A DNA stretch of 64,000 bases from Methanobacterium bryantii (GCF_002287175.1 NZ_LMVM01000040.1:134639-198638), one strand, 5' to 3'; positions 1-8,420 are shown, numbered from the stretch's first letter. Numbers and translations are program-made. The notes: a model not told the origin generated them from the letters alone.

Positions 1-1
1 A

Positions 2-466
2 GGCCTTAGTGGGCTGTTAACATCAGTTATGCTGTGGGTAGGTGTCCCGACTGTAATATTGGTGCCAGTGCTGTTTTCAAGGGGCAGTATGTCGAAAAGA
101 CTGCTTATATGGGTGCCCAGTTTTATATTTGCTTTCCTTGCAATATGGATATTATATGCCTCCGAACTTGCCATCTGGTTTATAATGGCAATTGCAGGAG
201 TTATAAACATCTTACGTTTTAACACATTACTCAGTTTACCTGTAGAAATCATGCCAAAAAAGCATGCAGGGGTTGCTGGTGGTGTTGTTGTAGCAATTGG
301 TTATATCGGTGCGGTAATTGGGCCCAGCATGACTGGACAAATTCTGGACATTACTGGAAGTTTCCAGATTGTTTTTGTTATCTTAGCAGTGTTATCCTTG
401 ATAACAATGGGTTTAACTTTCTTAATTCCTTCAAATAATGAAAAAAAAGTACCAAATACGAAATAG
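2..466 (+). CDS. MFS transporter, C-terminal part (5' end outside window)
   Basis: The frame is open from the first bases of the window, so only the last ~154 residues of a longer protein are seen. They form about four to five hydrophobic segments with the MFS signature of small residues and a GPSMTGQILDITG segment between the last helices, as in cyanate/nitrate-type (CynX-like) major facilitator permeases. A short polar tail (SNNEKKVPNTK) ends it. Substrate cannot be told. It stands alone on this side; the next gene is 377 nt away. Confident about the superfamily, not about the substrate. Confidence 0.75.
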   Translation, partial: GLSGLLTSVMLWVGVPTVILVPVLFSRGSMSKRLLIWVPSFIFAFLAIWILYASELAIWFIMAIAGVINILRFNTLLSLPVEIMPKKHAGVAGGVVVAIGYIGAVIGPSMTGQILDITGSFQIVFVILAVLSLITMGLTFLIPSNNEKKVPNTK

Positions 467-843
467 AGAAATAATTTTTGGGTTTTAAGTGCTGAAAAAT
501 TTCGTAGTGGTTTATTATAGTGACTTTCAAATTTAATTCTTATTTTTCGTTACATTGGCATGATTTATTCATTTAAATCTGATTTTATCAAATATTATTA
601 CTTTTTTTGAGCAAATTAAATTTAATATGTCCTTAATTTACATTTAAACAGATTTAACACTTTAAATTTGAAAAATGATAAAATATAATAAATATTAAAT
701 CCATATTAAATAATGGAATTTTGAAGCTTATGGCAATATGTACAAAATTTTAGTGTTGATTTAATCAACAGTTTATGTGAATAACACACAATATTCAATC
801 CATGAGCAATCTAATTTAAATTGTATCTTAAGGGAGTAAAAGA
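467..843. other. Intergenic region, AT-rich
   Basis: No credible gene. Very AT-rich with several ATAAATATT-like stretches around 676-695 that could serve as TATA box for the ferritin-like gene. The only clear signal is the ribosome binding site AAGGGAG at about 830-836, 7 nt before the next ATG. Confidence 0.4.
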
Positions 844-1137
844 ATGTTTTCTAAAGTACCTATAGATATTAATAAAATAAAAAGAGAAAATCAAAATCTA
901 GACCAAGAACTCCTACGAGTAGCTATAATGGCAGAACTGGATGCTATTAACCTTTATGAGCAGATGGCAGACATGACTGACAATGAAGATCTTAAGGCTG
1001 TTCTTACAGACGTGGCTCAAGAAGAAAAAACCCATGTTGGAGAATTCCAGACAATGCTTTTAAGAATGGATGAAGAACAGGTCAAAGAGCTCGCAAAAGG
1101 TAAAAACGAAGTTGAAGAATTAACTGGGAAAAAATAA
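844..1137 (+). CDS. Encapsulated-ferritin-like (EncFtn-type) iron-binding protein
   Basis: A 97-residue protein predicted to be two antiparallel helices, half the size of a classical ferritin. Glu31, Glu61 and His64 (in MAELDAINLYEQ and QEEKTHVGEF) have the same spacing as the iron ligands of Rhodospirillum rubrum encapsulated ferritin (E32, E62, H65), a ferroxidase that works as an annular decamer of dimers. Tyr38 stands where that protein has Trp. Family knowledge suggests iron oxidation and storage, normally inside an encapsulin shell; no shell gene is in this window and the C-terminus (EELTGKK) is not an obvious cargo peptide. A rubrerythrin-like reading is the alternative. The start is fixed by the AAGGGAG site. 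Monocistronic. Confidence 0.7.
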   Translation: MFSKVPIDINKIKRENQNLDQELLRVAIMAELDAINLYEQMADMTDNEDLKAVLTDVAQEEKTHVGEFQTMLLRMDEEQVKELAKGKNEVEELTGKK

Positions 1138-1185
1138 TTAATTAAAGCAGCTTAAACGAATTTTAAGCATAAATTTACTATTTTT

Positions 1186-1965
1186 TTAACCCTTTTTTAT
1201 AAAATTTTTAAGTATTCCAATTCCTTCAATTGCGACTTCAACAGTATCTCCAATATTCATGGGGCCAACACCTGGAGGAGTTCCAGTTGCAATTACATCA
1301 CCGGGTTTAAGGGTCATTACATTTGATATGAATTCAACGAGCTCATAAACGTTAAATATCATGTTTTTAGTGTTTGATTTTTGTTTAAATTCTCCATTGA
1401 GTTTAAGTGAAATATTTTGATTCATTGGATCTAAATCGGTTTCAATACAGGGCCCTATGGGACAGAATGTGTCAAAGCTTTTTGCCCTTGTCCACTGGCC
1501 GTCTTTTCTCTGTAAATCTCTTGCTGTCACATCGTTTAATGCAGTATATCCTCCTATATAATCTGCAGCATCTTCTGATTTCACATTTCTTGCTTCTTTA
1601 GACAAAACAATGCCAAGTTCACCTTCAAAATCAACTTGACTGCTTGAGGCAGGATAGATTATGTCATCTAAATGCCCAACTACTGATGTTGGGGGTTTTA
1701 TAAATATTATGGGTTCTTCTGGAAGGTCCATATTGAGTTCAGCTGCATGGTCCCTGTAATTCAAGCCAACGCACACAATTTTGGATGGTGAGACTGGGGG
1801 CAATATATTCACTTCTTCAACTTCATAGTTAGTATCTTTTTGGAACTTTCCGATGTTTCTGGAGTTAATTGCTTCTATGGTTGAGCATGAAAGTTCTGTT
1901 ATATTATTGCCTTTTAATAACCCTGTTTTTTTATGATCATCCTTTAAAAATCCTATAATTTTCAT
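1186..1965 (-). CDS. Fumarylacetoacetate hydrolase family protein
   Basis: 259 residues with a short N-terminal domain and the FAH C-terminal fold. Recognisable motifs are KIVCVGLNYRDHAAE, EPIIFIKPPTSVVG, VDFEGELGIVL (the Glu pair and Asp that bind Mg2+), AKSFDTFCPIGP and the terminal LKPGDVIATGTPPGVGP. The family includes acylpyruvases, 2-keto-4-pentenoate hydratases and oxaloacetate decarboxylases that act on C-C bonds next to an enolisable keto acid; which one applies cannot be read from sequence. Cytosolic, with no signal or membrane segment. ATG preceded by AAGGTG. It is convergent with the ferritin-like gene and not in an operon. Confidence 0.85.
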   Translation of the reverse strand: MKIIGFLKDDHKKTGLLKGNNITELSCSTIEAINSRNIGKFQKDTNYEVEEVNILPPVSPSKIVCVGLNYRDHAAELNMDLPEEPIIFIKPPTSVVGHLDDIIYPASSSQVDFEGELGIVLSKEARNVKSEDAADYIGGYTALNDVTARDLQRKDGQWTRAKSFDTFCPIGPCIETDLDPMNQNISLKLNGEFKQKSNTKNMIFNVYELVEFISNVMTLKPGDVIATGTPPGVGPMNIGDTVEVAIEGIGILKNFIKKG

Positions 1966-2142
1966 AAATTCACCTTAATCACTCTGGAGTTAATGATATC
2001 TATTTATGCAAAACAAAACTAATAAATTAGCTTCTCAACTTTTTATATCCAGTAAAGTCTGAATTTTTTCAAGACGTATACAATTTGTAGAAAATAACTG
2101 ATTTTAAAATTACAAATTTTTTTTATTTTAAATCAAAATGGA

Positions 2143-2442
2143 TTAATAATCCCATGTAACCTTTAGAAGTATAGCAAGTGCTATGAACTCTATAATACTG
2201 CTTAAAAATTCGTGATTGCCGGAAATCATATCGCTATCTAAAATTAAAAGAGCAACGGCAAAGATACTTCTAAGTAGCAGGAATGAGGCAAATAACATAA
2301 GGCCGATTGTAAACCCTATTTTTATCTGCCTGTAACTTTTGATATAAAGATAAATTAACCCGAATAAAAGGCCCATATTTAAAAATTCTACGCATATGGC
2401 TCCAATTTCCGCTGCTCTATATCCTAATAATTCTATTGTCAT
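2143..2442 (-). CDS. Small four-helix membrane protein, paralogue 1 (no adjacent regulator)
   Basis: 99 residues with four predicted membrane helices and a conserved YLYIKSYRQIKIGFT stretch between helices 1 and 2. Clearly paralogous to the products at 7136-7435 and 13969-14469, which share that loop and the end ILLKITWDY / ILLKVTWDY. The other two copies follow a winged-helix regulator gene; this one instead follows the YdjM-like gene by 10 nt, and its ribosome binding site (GGAGC) touches that gene's stop region, so the two are co-transcribed. Function unknown; a membrane partner or signal receptor for the ArsR-like regulators is only an inference. Confidence 0.7.
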   Translation of the reverse strand: MTIELLGYRAAEIGAICVEFLNMGLLFGLIYLYIKSYRQIKIGFTIGLMLFASFLLLRSIFAVALLILDSDMISGNHEFLSSIIEFIALAILLKVTWDY

Positions 2443-2452
2443 GTTAGCTCCA

Positions 2453-3400
2453 TTAAGTAGGTACTGTAACTGTTATATTGTTTCCAGTCCATGAATTCAG
2501 GATATCATAGTAAGTTATTTTCCATTCTCCTGAACTGTATGTTGCATTGATTAAGGCATAATATGAATTCCATTTAAACCTTTCAACAACTGGAAGGTCA
2601 TTTGCGGTATTAATGGCATTTTGTGCTGAAGTGTAAGATCCATTTTCAATTGAAGGGGTATTATATATCATGATGTTTGATTCTTGATTTTGCAGGGTGT
2701 TGTACTTTGATACTATGTAACTGCTATTTTGTGAATTGCTTTTTACAACGTCCCATATAAACATGTCCTGGGTTGGATAAGTGGATAAATGGTTGTAACT
2801 TGAGTTTAAAGTTAGAGTCTCGGCACTAATTGCATTTGATTTCTCATAAGCCATTACGCATCCAAATGATACTAAAACAATCATGAAGACTGCCATAGCA
2901 GCTCTTTTATATTTTTGATTTACTTTCAGGTAAATTATAAGCAGTGTAATTACTGCAAGAACGGTTATTATAATGTCAACTGCAGGGTATATTTCTGCAG
3001 CATACCTGGTAATTGAAAGGGGATAAAATAGGGGAATACCTTTTGTTGTTAGAAAATCGAGGAATAAATGAATAACTGCCCCAAAATATGCAAGTGCAAT
3101 GGTAGTTTTTGTAAATTCCACTGATATATTTCGCCTTATTATGCTGCTGATAAATCCATTTATCTGCTTTCTTGATAGTACATACAAAAAGAGCGTCGAA
3201 GTTACGAGCGCAAAGATAAAAGAATGTGTAATGCCCCTGTGTGCAAAAATAAAAAGCTGGGGAGATAATAGTCCAATCCATGTGACAAAAATAGTGTCAA
3301 AATCAAGTGAAATACCACCAAAAGCCCCTGCAAGTTTATTCTTGCTTCCAACAGCTGCTAAAATAATATATGGCACTAAGAAATGTGTTATTAAATCCAT
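2453..3400 (-). CDS. YdjM/DUF457-family membrane-bound metal-dependent hydrolase
   Basis: The first ~110 residues carry the YdjM signature: MDLITHFLVPYIILA with its early His, LDFDTIFV, and HRGITHSF, followed by a second polar pair in HLFLDFLTTKG. Family members are integral membrane proteins with conserved His/Asp residues thought to bind a metal; substrates are unknown. About five membrane helices are followed by an exported C-terminal domain (~140 residues) rich in Asn/Ser/Tyr that I do not recognise. I start it at 3400, behind AAGGGAGATAAA; an in-frame ATG 51 nt upstream has no binding site and adds a non-conserved stretch. First gene of a two-gene operon with the small membrane protein. 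Confidence 0.75.
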   Translation of the reverse strand: MDLITHFLVPYIILAAVGSKNKLAGAFGGISLDFDTIFVTWIGLLSPQLFIFAHRGITHSFIFALVTSTLFLYVLSRKQINGFISSIIRRNISVEFTKTTIALAYFGAVIHLFLDFLTTKGIPLFYPLSITRYAAEIYPAVDIIITVLAVITLLIIYLKVNQKYKRAAMAVFMIVLVSFGCVMAYEKSNAISAETLTLNSSYNHLSTYPTQDMFIWDVVKSNSQNSSYIVSKYNTLQNQESNIMIYNTPSIENGSYTSAQNAINTANDLPVVERFKWNSYYALINATYSSGEWKITYYDILNSWTGNNITVTVPT

Positions 3401-3471
3401 TTTATCTCCCTTATAAATATTTATATTGAATTGTATTTGATTTAAGACCAATTGTTACTAAGCTTTTAAAT

Positions 3472-3560
3472 CTTTAAAGAGTATCCCGCCATAAAAGAAG
3501 AAAGGAGGTTAAATCTTTGATTTGACACATCTTGGAGGTTATCCCACCCACTCTTTAAAG
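3472..3560. repeat. 11-bp inverted repeat enclosing two TATCCCRCC motifs
   Basis: CTTTAAAGAGT at 3472-3482 and its exact complement ACTCTTTAAAG at 3550-3560 enclose 67 nt. Just inside each arm is a direct copy of TATCCCGCC / TATCCCACC, and the right one is preceded by GGAGGT, giving the GGAGGT-N-CCCRCCC motif also found at about 8046, 8270 and 13439. It lies between the stop of the ABC ATPase and the start of the YdjM-like gene, so it could act as 3' structure of the first or leader of the second. Confidence 0.55.
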
Positions 3561-3566
3561 TTATGA

Positions 3567-4253
3567 TTAGATATTATTCGTTTTCTCCTCTAAAATTTTA
3601 CCGTCACGCACTGTAATGATCCTGTCGGCCATATTTGCAACGTATGGCTCGTGTGTTACCATAACAAGAGTTACATTTTCCTTTTTGTGAAGATCTTTAA
3701 GTAAATCTAAAATAATATCTCCTGTTTTAGAATCTAAAGCCCCTGTTGGTTCATCTGCCAGAATAATGGAGGGATTATTAACTAATGCCCTTGCGATGGC
3801 TACACGTTGTCTTTCTCCGCCTGAAAGTTTGGTCGGCCTTTGATTGATCCTGTCCTCAAGATCTACTGATTTTAAAAGTTCTAAAGCTCTTTTTTCCATG
3901 TCTTTACCTGAAATGGAGGTCCCAATCATGGGGATCTGGACATTTTCAAGCACTGTAAGGTTTGGGATCAGGTTATGGAGCTGGAACACAAAGCCAATTT
4001 CATGTGATCTAAATTTACTTAGATCCTTGGTTTTGGTCAGGTCAATACCTGCTACTTCGACACTGCCTTCACCAGCAGTGTCAAGTGCCCCGATCATGTT
4101 AAGGAGGGTTGATTTCCCAGAACCTGACGGCCCTATAATGGAAACAAATTCTCCTTTTTTAATTTCAAGATCTATTCCATTTAATGCTTTTATTTTGCCT
4201 TTATCATAGCTTTTTTTGAGGCCTTTAATCTCAATAATGTTTTCATTATTCAT
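3567..4253 (-). CDS. MacB/LolD-type ABC transporter ATP-binding protein (copy 1)
   Basis: 228 residues holding a complete nucleotide-binding domain: Walker A GPSGSGKST (about 42-50), Q-loop FVFQLHNL, signature LSGGERQRVAIARAL, Walker B IILADEPTGALD and the H-loop His in VMVTHEP. It is of the LolD/MacB/FtsE class, which drives permeases that act on extracytoplasmic substrates such as peptides or lipids rather than importing solutes. Its ATG overlaps the end of the permease gene by 8 nt (ATGAATAA), so the two are translationally coupled, permease first. A close paralogue lies at 8926-9594. Confidence 0.9.
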   Translation of the reverse strand: MNNENIIEIKGLKKSYDKGKIKALNGIDLEIKKGEFVSIIGPSGSGKSTLLNMIGALDTAGEGSVEVAGIDLTKTKDLSKFRSHEIGFVFQLHNLIPNLTVLENVQIPMIGTSISGKDMEKRALELLKSVDLEDRINQRPTKLSGGERQRVAIARALVNNPSIILADEPTGALDSKTGDIILDLLKDLHKKENVTLVMVTHEPYVANMADRIITVRDGKILEEKTNNI

Positions 4254-5379
4254 AGCGCAGTGCCTCCGTTGGTGCTAGTCTGCTTGCCCTGTAAGCTGGA
4301 TAGATTCCTCCAATGATTCCTACAAGGAAGGCAATTCCAAATGCTCTTAAGAACAGATCAAGCGAGAATACTGGCTTAATCATGGTTCCAAATGTTGCAG
4401 AATATGATAGAAGGACTTCAACGCCTACTACGCCTATAATAGTACCGACTATGGCCGCCATGATGGTAAGTACAATTGATTCACCCAGTATCATACCAAG
4501 TATTCGTCTACCTCTCCATCCTACAGCTTTTAGAACTCCAATTTCACGTGTTCTCTCGTATACTGACATTATCATGGTATTGATAACTCCAACCCCACCT
4601 ATAACTATTGCAAGGAGTGAAATTGCCCATGTGGCTGTGTTAATGGCTCCCAGTGCGTCATTTATTCTGCCTGCCTGATCTGCTGCGGTTACTGTTGATA
4701 ATTCGTTAGGATAAGTATCTTCAATGTGCTGGCTTACTTCTGTGACATTGGCATTTTCAGTTACTTTAACTGCAATGGTACTGATTTTACCGTCGTTACT
4801 GGTTAAATTCTGGAGCGTATTTAAAGGCATAAATGCTCCTGCATCCTGTATGAAACTACCTGTTTCGTATATTCCTGTAATTTTAAAGTTTTTATTAAAT
4901 AGGGTGATATTATCTCCAACTGACTTGTTAAGATCTTCAGCAGCTGTTTTACCTAGTATGATCTCGTTTGTACTTCCATTTGAGTATATCGTTCCATTTA
5001 CACTGTCTACTCCCATGAGATTTAACTTACTGTCGTCTATACCGCTTATGGAAAGACCATTACCTGAGCTGCCTTCTATATTGGCTGTAGCCCTTAAAAT
5101 GCCCGCAGTTTCTTTAACACCGCTTATATTTTGGATATCTGTTGCACGGCTTTCATTGATACTGCCTGATGTTGATCCAAATTCGTTAGAACCAGTATGT
5201 GTTACTGTAATTTCAGCAGCCCCTGCTTTAAGGGTGCTTTGTGTGGATGCCTGAAGACCACTGGTAACAAGGCCCAGTGCCACAATAGTTGCAATCCCAA
5301 TTGCAATACCCACAATTGCAAGGGAGGTTCTTGTTTTATTTCTGAATGGATTTTTTATAATTAATCCTAAATAATTCAT
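4246..5379 (-). CDS. MacB-like FtsX-domain ABC transporter permease (copy 1)
   Basis: 377 residues: one N-terminal membrane helix (about 15-40), a ~200-residue extracytoplasmic MacB_PCD-like domain rich in Ser/Asn/Gly, and three C-terminal FtsX helices with YERTREIGVLKAVGWRGRRI and the end GGIYPAYRASRLAPTEALRYE nearby. This is the four-helix type VII topology. Family members work as mechanotransmitters that export or release substrates. First gene of a two-gene operon. The last residues are nearly the same in the paralogue at 9587-10813, which argues for gene duplication. Confidence 0.9.
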   Translation of the reverse strand: MNYLGLIIKNPFRNKTRTSLAIVGIAIGIATIVALGLVTSGLQASTQSTLKAGAAEITVTHTGSNEFGSTSGSINESRATDIQNISGVKETAGILRATANIEGSSGNGLSISGIDDSKLNLMGVDSVNGTIYSNGSTNEIILGKTAAEDLNKSVGDNITLFNKNFKITGIYETGSFIQDAGAFMPLNTLQNLTSNDGKISTIAVKVTENANVTEVSQHIEDTYPNELSTVTAADQAGRINDALGAINTATWAISLLAIVIGGVGVINTMIMSVYERTREIGVLKAVGWRGRRILGMILGESIVLTIMAAIVGTIIGVVGVEVLLSYSATFGTMIKPVFSLDLFLRAFGIAFLVGIIGGIYPAYRASRLAPTEALRYE

Positions 5380-5391
5380 GATTCAATACTC

Positions 5392-5423
5392 CTGTCTGAA
5401 ATTTTATAATACTTAACTGACAG
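5392..5423 (-). promoter_or_regulatory. Candidate operator flanking the TATA box of ABC operon 1
   Basis: On the minus strand CTGTC, a 22-nt spacer that contains ATTATAAAAT, then GACAG lie just upstream of the permease start. An inverted repeat bracketing a TATA-like element fits a repressor site. The arms are only 5 bp, so this is tentative. Confidence 0.3.
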
Positions 5424-6072
5424 CCATTTTTTTAATAACCAGTATTTAAATAAGTTTTTCAAAATTAGGTGTAAATTATATGCAAATCTTTTACAAATCT
5501 TTTTATAAATTAACATAAAAAGCGCTGATTTTAAGTAATATGTATTTTATGGCATGTGTGGTGGTTTTTAGACTTAAAATATATGTAAAAGAGGCTTTTA
5601 TCTGCATGTCTATTTTTAAATTGAGTTTAGTCTGTGTTCACTAGTTTAAATTTAGGACTCATAATGTAAATGTCTGTGATTGGGATACAATTTAGTTTAA
5701 ACACGCCTTAATTATGGAAAATATCAATATTATGCCTTTTTTTGGAAAAAATAGTCCATTATAATGCTTTATTTAATTGAGGGGAGTAATGTAATGTAAA
5801 TACATATTCAAATGTTCCATTTTATGTAAATACCATTTGCTATGGCTTTATTTTCTTAAATAAGTAACGGAATGTTTACATTGATTTATGTTCATGATAA
5901 ATATCTCTAATACATTTTTAAAACAATAAAAAGGTTATAATACATATTTTATGGTCATTTTAAACCAAAATATTTATATATGCTTCTTTTTAGAACATAA
6001 TAATGTCTGAAAATTGATTTAAAGGCGTAAATCTAACTATATATTAAATTTGCGGGAAAATTTATTATCTTT
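5424..6072. other. Long AT-rich intergenic region between divergent genes
   Basis: About 650 nt without a credible gene. It separates ABC operon 1 (minus) from the transglutaminase-like gene (plus). Apart from the TATA box near 5972 I see only scattered AT-rich stretches and short repeats of the kind ATTTATGTAAATACC. Confidence 0.4.
5972..5982 (+). promoter_or_regulatory. TATA box of transglutaminase-like gene
   Basis: ATTTATATATG preceded by CCAAAAT, a good BRE/TATA pair. Transcription would start near 6005, leaving a leader of 70-100 nt. Confidence 0.5.
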
Positions 6073-7017
6073 ATGGTAAATTTTCAGATATTTGGAGGCG
6101 GTACAATTAAGCGAATTTCGCGTTTTGCATTTGCTGGCCTGTTAGCGTTAGCACTATGTGTTTTGCCCATTTCAAATGGGTTAAGTTATTTAGGCGAATC
6201 ACAGGCGAATATTATTGGCGATTCAAATAATGTAAATGGAGTTTCAGTTGCAGAAACTCAAAAATCGATGGGAGTACAGGTAAATGCGGCTAGTACCGTA
6301 TATAAAAAGGTATATACAAAAGTAAAGTATAAATCCTGGTATAAGTCATGGTATAAATCTTGGTACAAGTACCACGGTAAGTGGAAATACAAGTGGAAGT
6401 ATACCTGGAAATACAAGTGGAAATACAAATGGGTAGTAACATACAAAAAAGTTACAACATCCAGTTCGACTACTACTACCTCGAGTAGCGTTAGTTCAGC
6501 TAGTACATCCAGTAAATCTAACACGACCAATAGCTCAAGTTCTAATTCTAGTACATCTAGTTCCTTAACAAAATATCTAAAAGCCACAACGAACTGCCAG
6601 TCAACCAGTACTACTATAAAATCAAAGGCTAAATCAATTACAAATGGTAAAACATCTAGTTATACCAAGGCAGTAGCAGTATATAACTATGTAAGGGATA
6701 AAATAGGTTATTCTTTCTATTATAATACTAAGTATGGAGCGATAGGTACTCTTTCTAAAAAAACGGGAAATTGTTGTGACACTGCTCATTTACTAGTTGC
6801 TCTTTCAAGAGCTTCGGGATTGCCTGCTCGATATGTACATGGTTACTGTAAATTTTCAAGCGGTAGCTGGTATGGTCATGTCTGGGCGGAAGTATATGTA
6901 AATGGTAAATGGTATAAAGCAGATGCAACCAGTTCTAAAAACTCATTTGGAGTTGTAAATAACTGGAAAACATCGACTGCAACAATATATGGTAAATATG
7001 CATCGTTATCGTTTTAG
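6073..7017 (+). CDS. Secreted transglutaminase-like (pseudomurein peptidase-like) protein with K/W/Y-rich tract
   Basis: 314 residues from the first ATG. A signal peptide (KRISRFAFAGLLALALC), a lysine/tryptophan/tyrosine-rich tract (about residues 78-121, units such as YKSW and WKYK), a Ser/Thr linker (~125-165) and a C-terminal transglutaminase-like domain follow in order. The catalytic triad is visible as Cys in KTGNCCDTAH, His in YGHVWAEV and Asp in YKADATS. Such Cys-His-Asp domains in Methanobacteriales include pseudomurein endoisopeptidases, so a role in the cell wall is likely; a basic aromatic tract could bind the wall. The ATG at 6073 has no binding site, whereas GGAGG at 6094-6098 sits 7 nt before ATT at 6106, directly before the signal peptide. 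An AUU start is therefore possible. Confidence 0.8.
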   Translation: MVNFQIFGGGTIKRISRFAFAGLLALALCVLPISNGLSYLGESQANIIGDSNNVNGVSVAETQKSMGVQVNAASTVYKKVYTKVKYKSWYKSWYKSWYKYHGKWKYKWKYTWKYKWKYKWVVTYKKVTTSSSTTTTSSSVSSASTSSKSNTTNSSSSNSSTSSSLTKYLKATTNCQSTSTTIKSKAKSITNGKTSSYTKAVAVYNYVRDKIGYSFYYNTKYGAIGTLSKKTGNCCDTAHLLVALSRASGLPARYVHGYCKFSSGSWYGHVWAEVYVNGKWYKADATSSKNSFGVVNNWKTSTATIYGKYASLSF

Positions 7018-7135
7018 GTAGCTATTTACTATTCTATTTTTTTTGAATTTTTAACTTTGAAATAACTATCTGATAAAATGGACTATTTTAGAAATGTATG
7101 GCAAAAATAGTTACATTAAAACGTTATAACTGGCT

Positions 7136-7435
7136 TTAATAGTCCCAAGTAATCTTCAGTAGTATGGCGAGCGCTATAAATTCGATAAAACCACCGATCA
7201 GTACCTGTTTACCTGTTAACATGTCACTATCTATAATTAAAAGTGCAATGGTTAAAATACTTCTAATTAAAAGAACTGATGCAAATAGTATAAGCCCTAC
7301 GGTAAACCCGATCTTTATCTGCCTGTAGCTTTTAATATAAAGATAAAGTAATCCTGATAATAGGCCAATATTTGCGATCTCTATGCAAATAGCTGCTGTT
7401 TTAATTAATGCTAATCCAAATAGTTCCAATACCAT
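7136..7435 (-). CDS. Small four-helix membrane protein, paralogue 2
   Basis: 99 residues, four membrane helices, with YLYIKSYRQIKIGFT in the first loop and the C-terminus ILLKITWDY. Nearly the same plan as the product at 2143-2442. It follows the winged-helix regulator by 15 nt, behind a GGGAT site, so regulator and membrane protein form a two-gene operon. The same order recurs at 14792-13969. Function unknown. Confidence 0.7.
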   Translation of the reverse strand: MVLELFGLALIKTAAICIEIANIGLLSGLLYLYIKSYRQIKIGFTVGLILFASVLLIRSILTIALLIIDSDMLTGKQVLIGGFIEFIALAILLKITWDY

Positions 7436-7450
7436 TTTAATCCCTATAAA

Positions 7451-7744
7451 TCAATTATTCTTTTTCCCATCTTGTACTTGTTTCCAGATGGTTTCAAAAT
7501 CCATGTAATTTTTTTCCATATTCTCTGAAAGGAAGTACATCTTACCGTATTTTTCTCCAGCAGATTTAACGACTTCACTGTCTTCTAAAATTTTTATATG
7601 ATGCCTAATTGTTCTGTAATTGACATTTAGCTCTTCGGCAAGCTGATGTGCATTGTAAGGTCGTTCCTTTAATTTTTTAATAATTTTAGCACGGTTTATT
7701 CCTCCCCTCGTACCAAGGATTAACCACCAAAGCACTTTTTTCAT
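7451..7744 (-). CDS. ArsR-like winged-helix regulator (module copy 1)
   Basis: 97 residues forming one winged-helix domain: NRAKIIKKLKERPYNAHQLAEEL, recognition region NVNYRTIRHHIKILED, and wing YGKMYFLSENMEKNY. No cysteine metal site, so not a classical metal sensor. It begins with MKKVLWWLILGTRGGINRAKI; the hydrophobic Trp-rich start is shared with the paralogue at 14511-14792 and might touch a membrane or the partner protein. Family role is DNA binding as a dimer. The target is unknown; the downstream membrane protein and the neighbouring ABC operon are candidates. Confidence 0.8.
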   Translation of the reverse strand: MKKVLWWLILGTRGGINRAKIIKKLKERPYNAHQLAEELNVNYRTIRHHIKILEDSEVVKSAGEKYGKMYFLSENMEKNYMDFETIWKQVQDGKKNN

Positions 7745-7945
7745 AATTTATCCCTTTTTGCATTATTTGAAATGATTTTTTAAGATATTCTGGTTTAATT
7801 CCTTTAAATTATTTTACTTTTAATCAATAAATAATAACTGGATTGTGCAGTATGATTAACAGGTTAAATTTTAAAAAGGGATTATGTCAGTTAATTAAAA
7901 AAAAAGAAATTTGAAGATTATATTTTAAAAAATTAAAGTATATAA

Positions 7946-8060
7946 GGTTGAAGGAAATCTCTCAAAAATTCGAAGAATTTTTGGAGCAGCAAATCTGAAA
8001 GATTTGCATGCTTCGATTTCCTGAACCCAAAAACATTCGGTTTTTGGATGCACCCACCCA
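7946..8060. repeat. GGTTGAA hairpin element with CCCACCC end
   Basis: GGTT-gaa-GGAAAT at 7946-7958 pairs with ATTTCC-tg-AACC at 8016-8027, leaving an internal loop. Two inner palindromes lie between (AAAAATTCgaaGAATTTTT and GCAAATCtgaaaGATTTGC). A third hairpin AAAAACattcgGTTTTT follows and runs into GGATGCACCCACCCA at 8046-8060. The same order of parts is seen at 8222-8285 and 13268-13453. Confidence 0.65.
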
Positions 8061-8090
8061 CCCTGTAATCATAGAAAAAAAGTTAAGCGA
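8061..8090 (+). repeat. Decayed copy of the structured element
   Basis: TGTAATCATAGAAAAAAAGTTAAGCGACA matches the two ends of the element at 13454-13530 (TGCAATATAATC... CATAGAAGATATTAAGCGACA) with the middle hairpin deleted. It directly follows a GGATG-CACCCACCCA motif, as the full copies do. Confidence 0.45.
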
Positions 8091-8221
8091 CACCAGTTTT
8101 AGCTATAATTACCCGTACTTTTGATTTAGATACTCTTTAATTTTTTATTGATTCCAAGTGCTGTAATATGGAGTTTTATACATTAAAAACTTTCTAACAT
8201 CCAAAATTTTTGATTTCGGAA

Positions 8222-8321
8222 GTTGAAGGAAAATTAAAAATTTTCCTGAACCCCAAACACTTCGTGTTTGGAGGTTTTCCCGCCCTATTGTCCTTAGATG
8301 AACCAACAAAGTAGAGGACAA
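8222..8321. repeat. GGTTGAA hairpin element with GGAGGT-CCCGCCC motif
   Basis: GTTGAAGGAAAA at 8222 pairs with TTTTCCTGAAC ending at 8251; then CAAACACttcGTGTTTG, then GGAGGTTTTCCCGCCC (8270-8285), then a 7-bp hairpin TTGTCCT / AGGACAA (8288-8294 with 8315-8321). It leads into the conserved 50-nt hairpin at 8340. Confidence 0.6.
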
Positions 8322-8420
8322 AATTGTTACATTTAATAGTCTCTTATGATTGAAAGGGGACTAAAAGAGGCATTACCTCGCATAGGAGAAATATTAAATG
8401 ATTTATGGATACTTGCAAAA

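Noticed and set aside
6258..6587. 109-codon minus-strand frame
   Set aside because: Shadow of the K/W/Y and Ser/Thr tracts of the transglutaminase-like gene.
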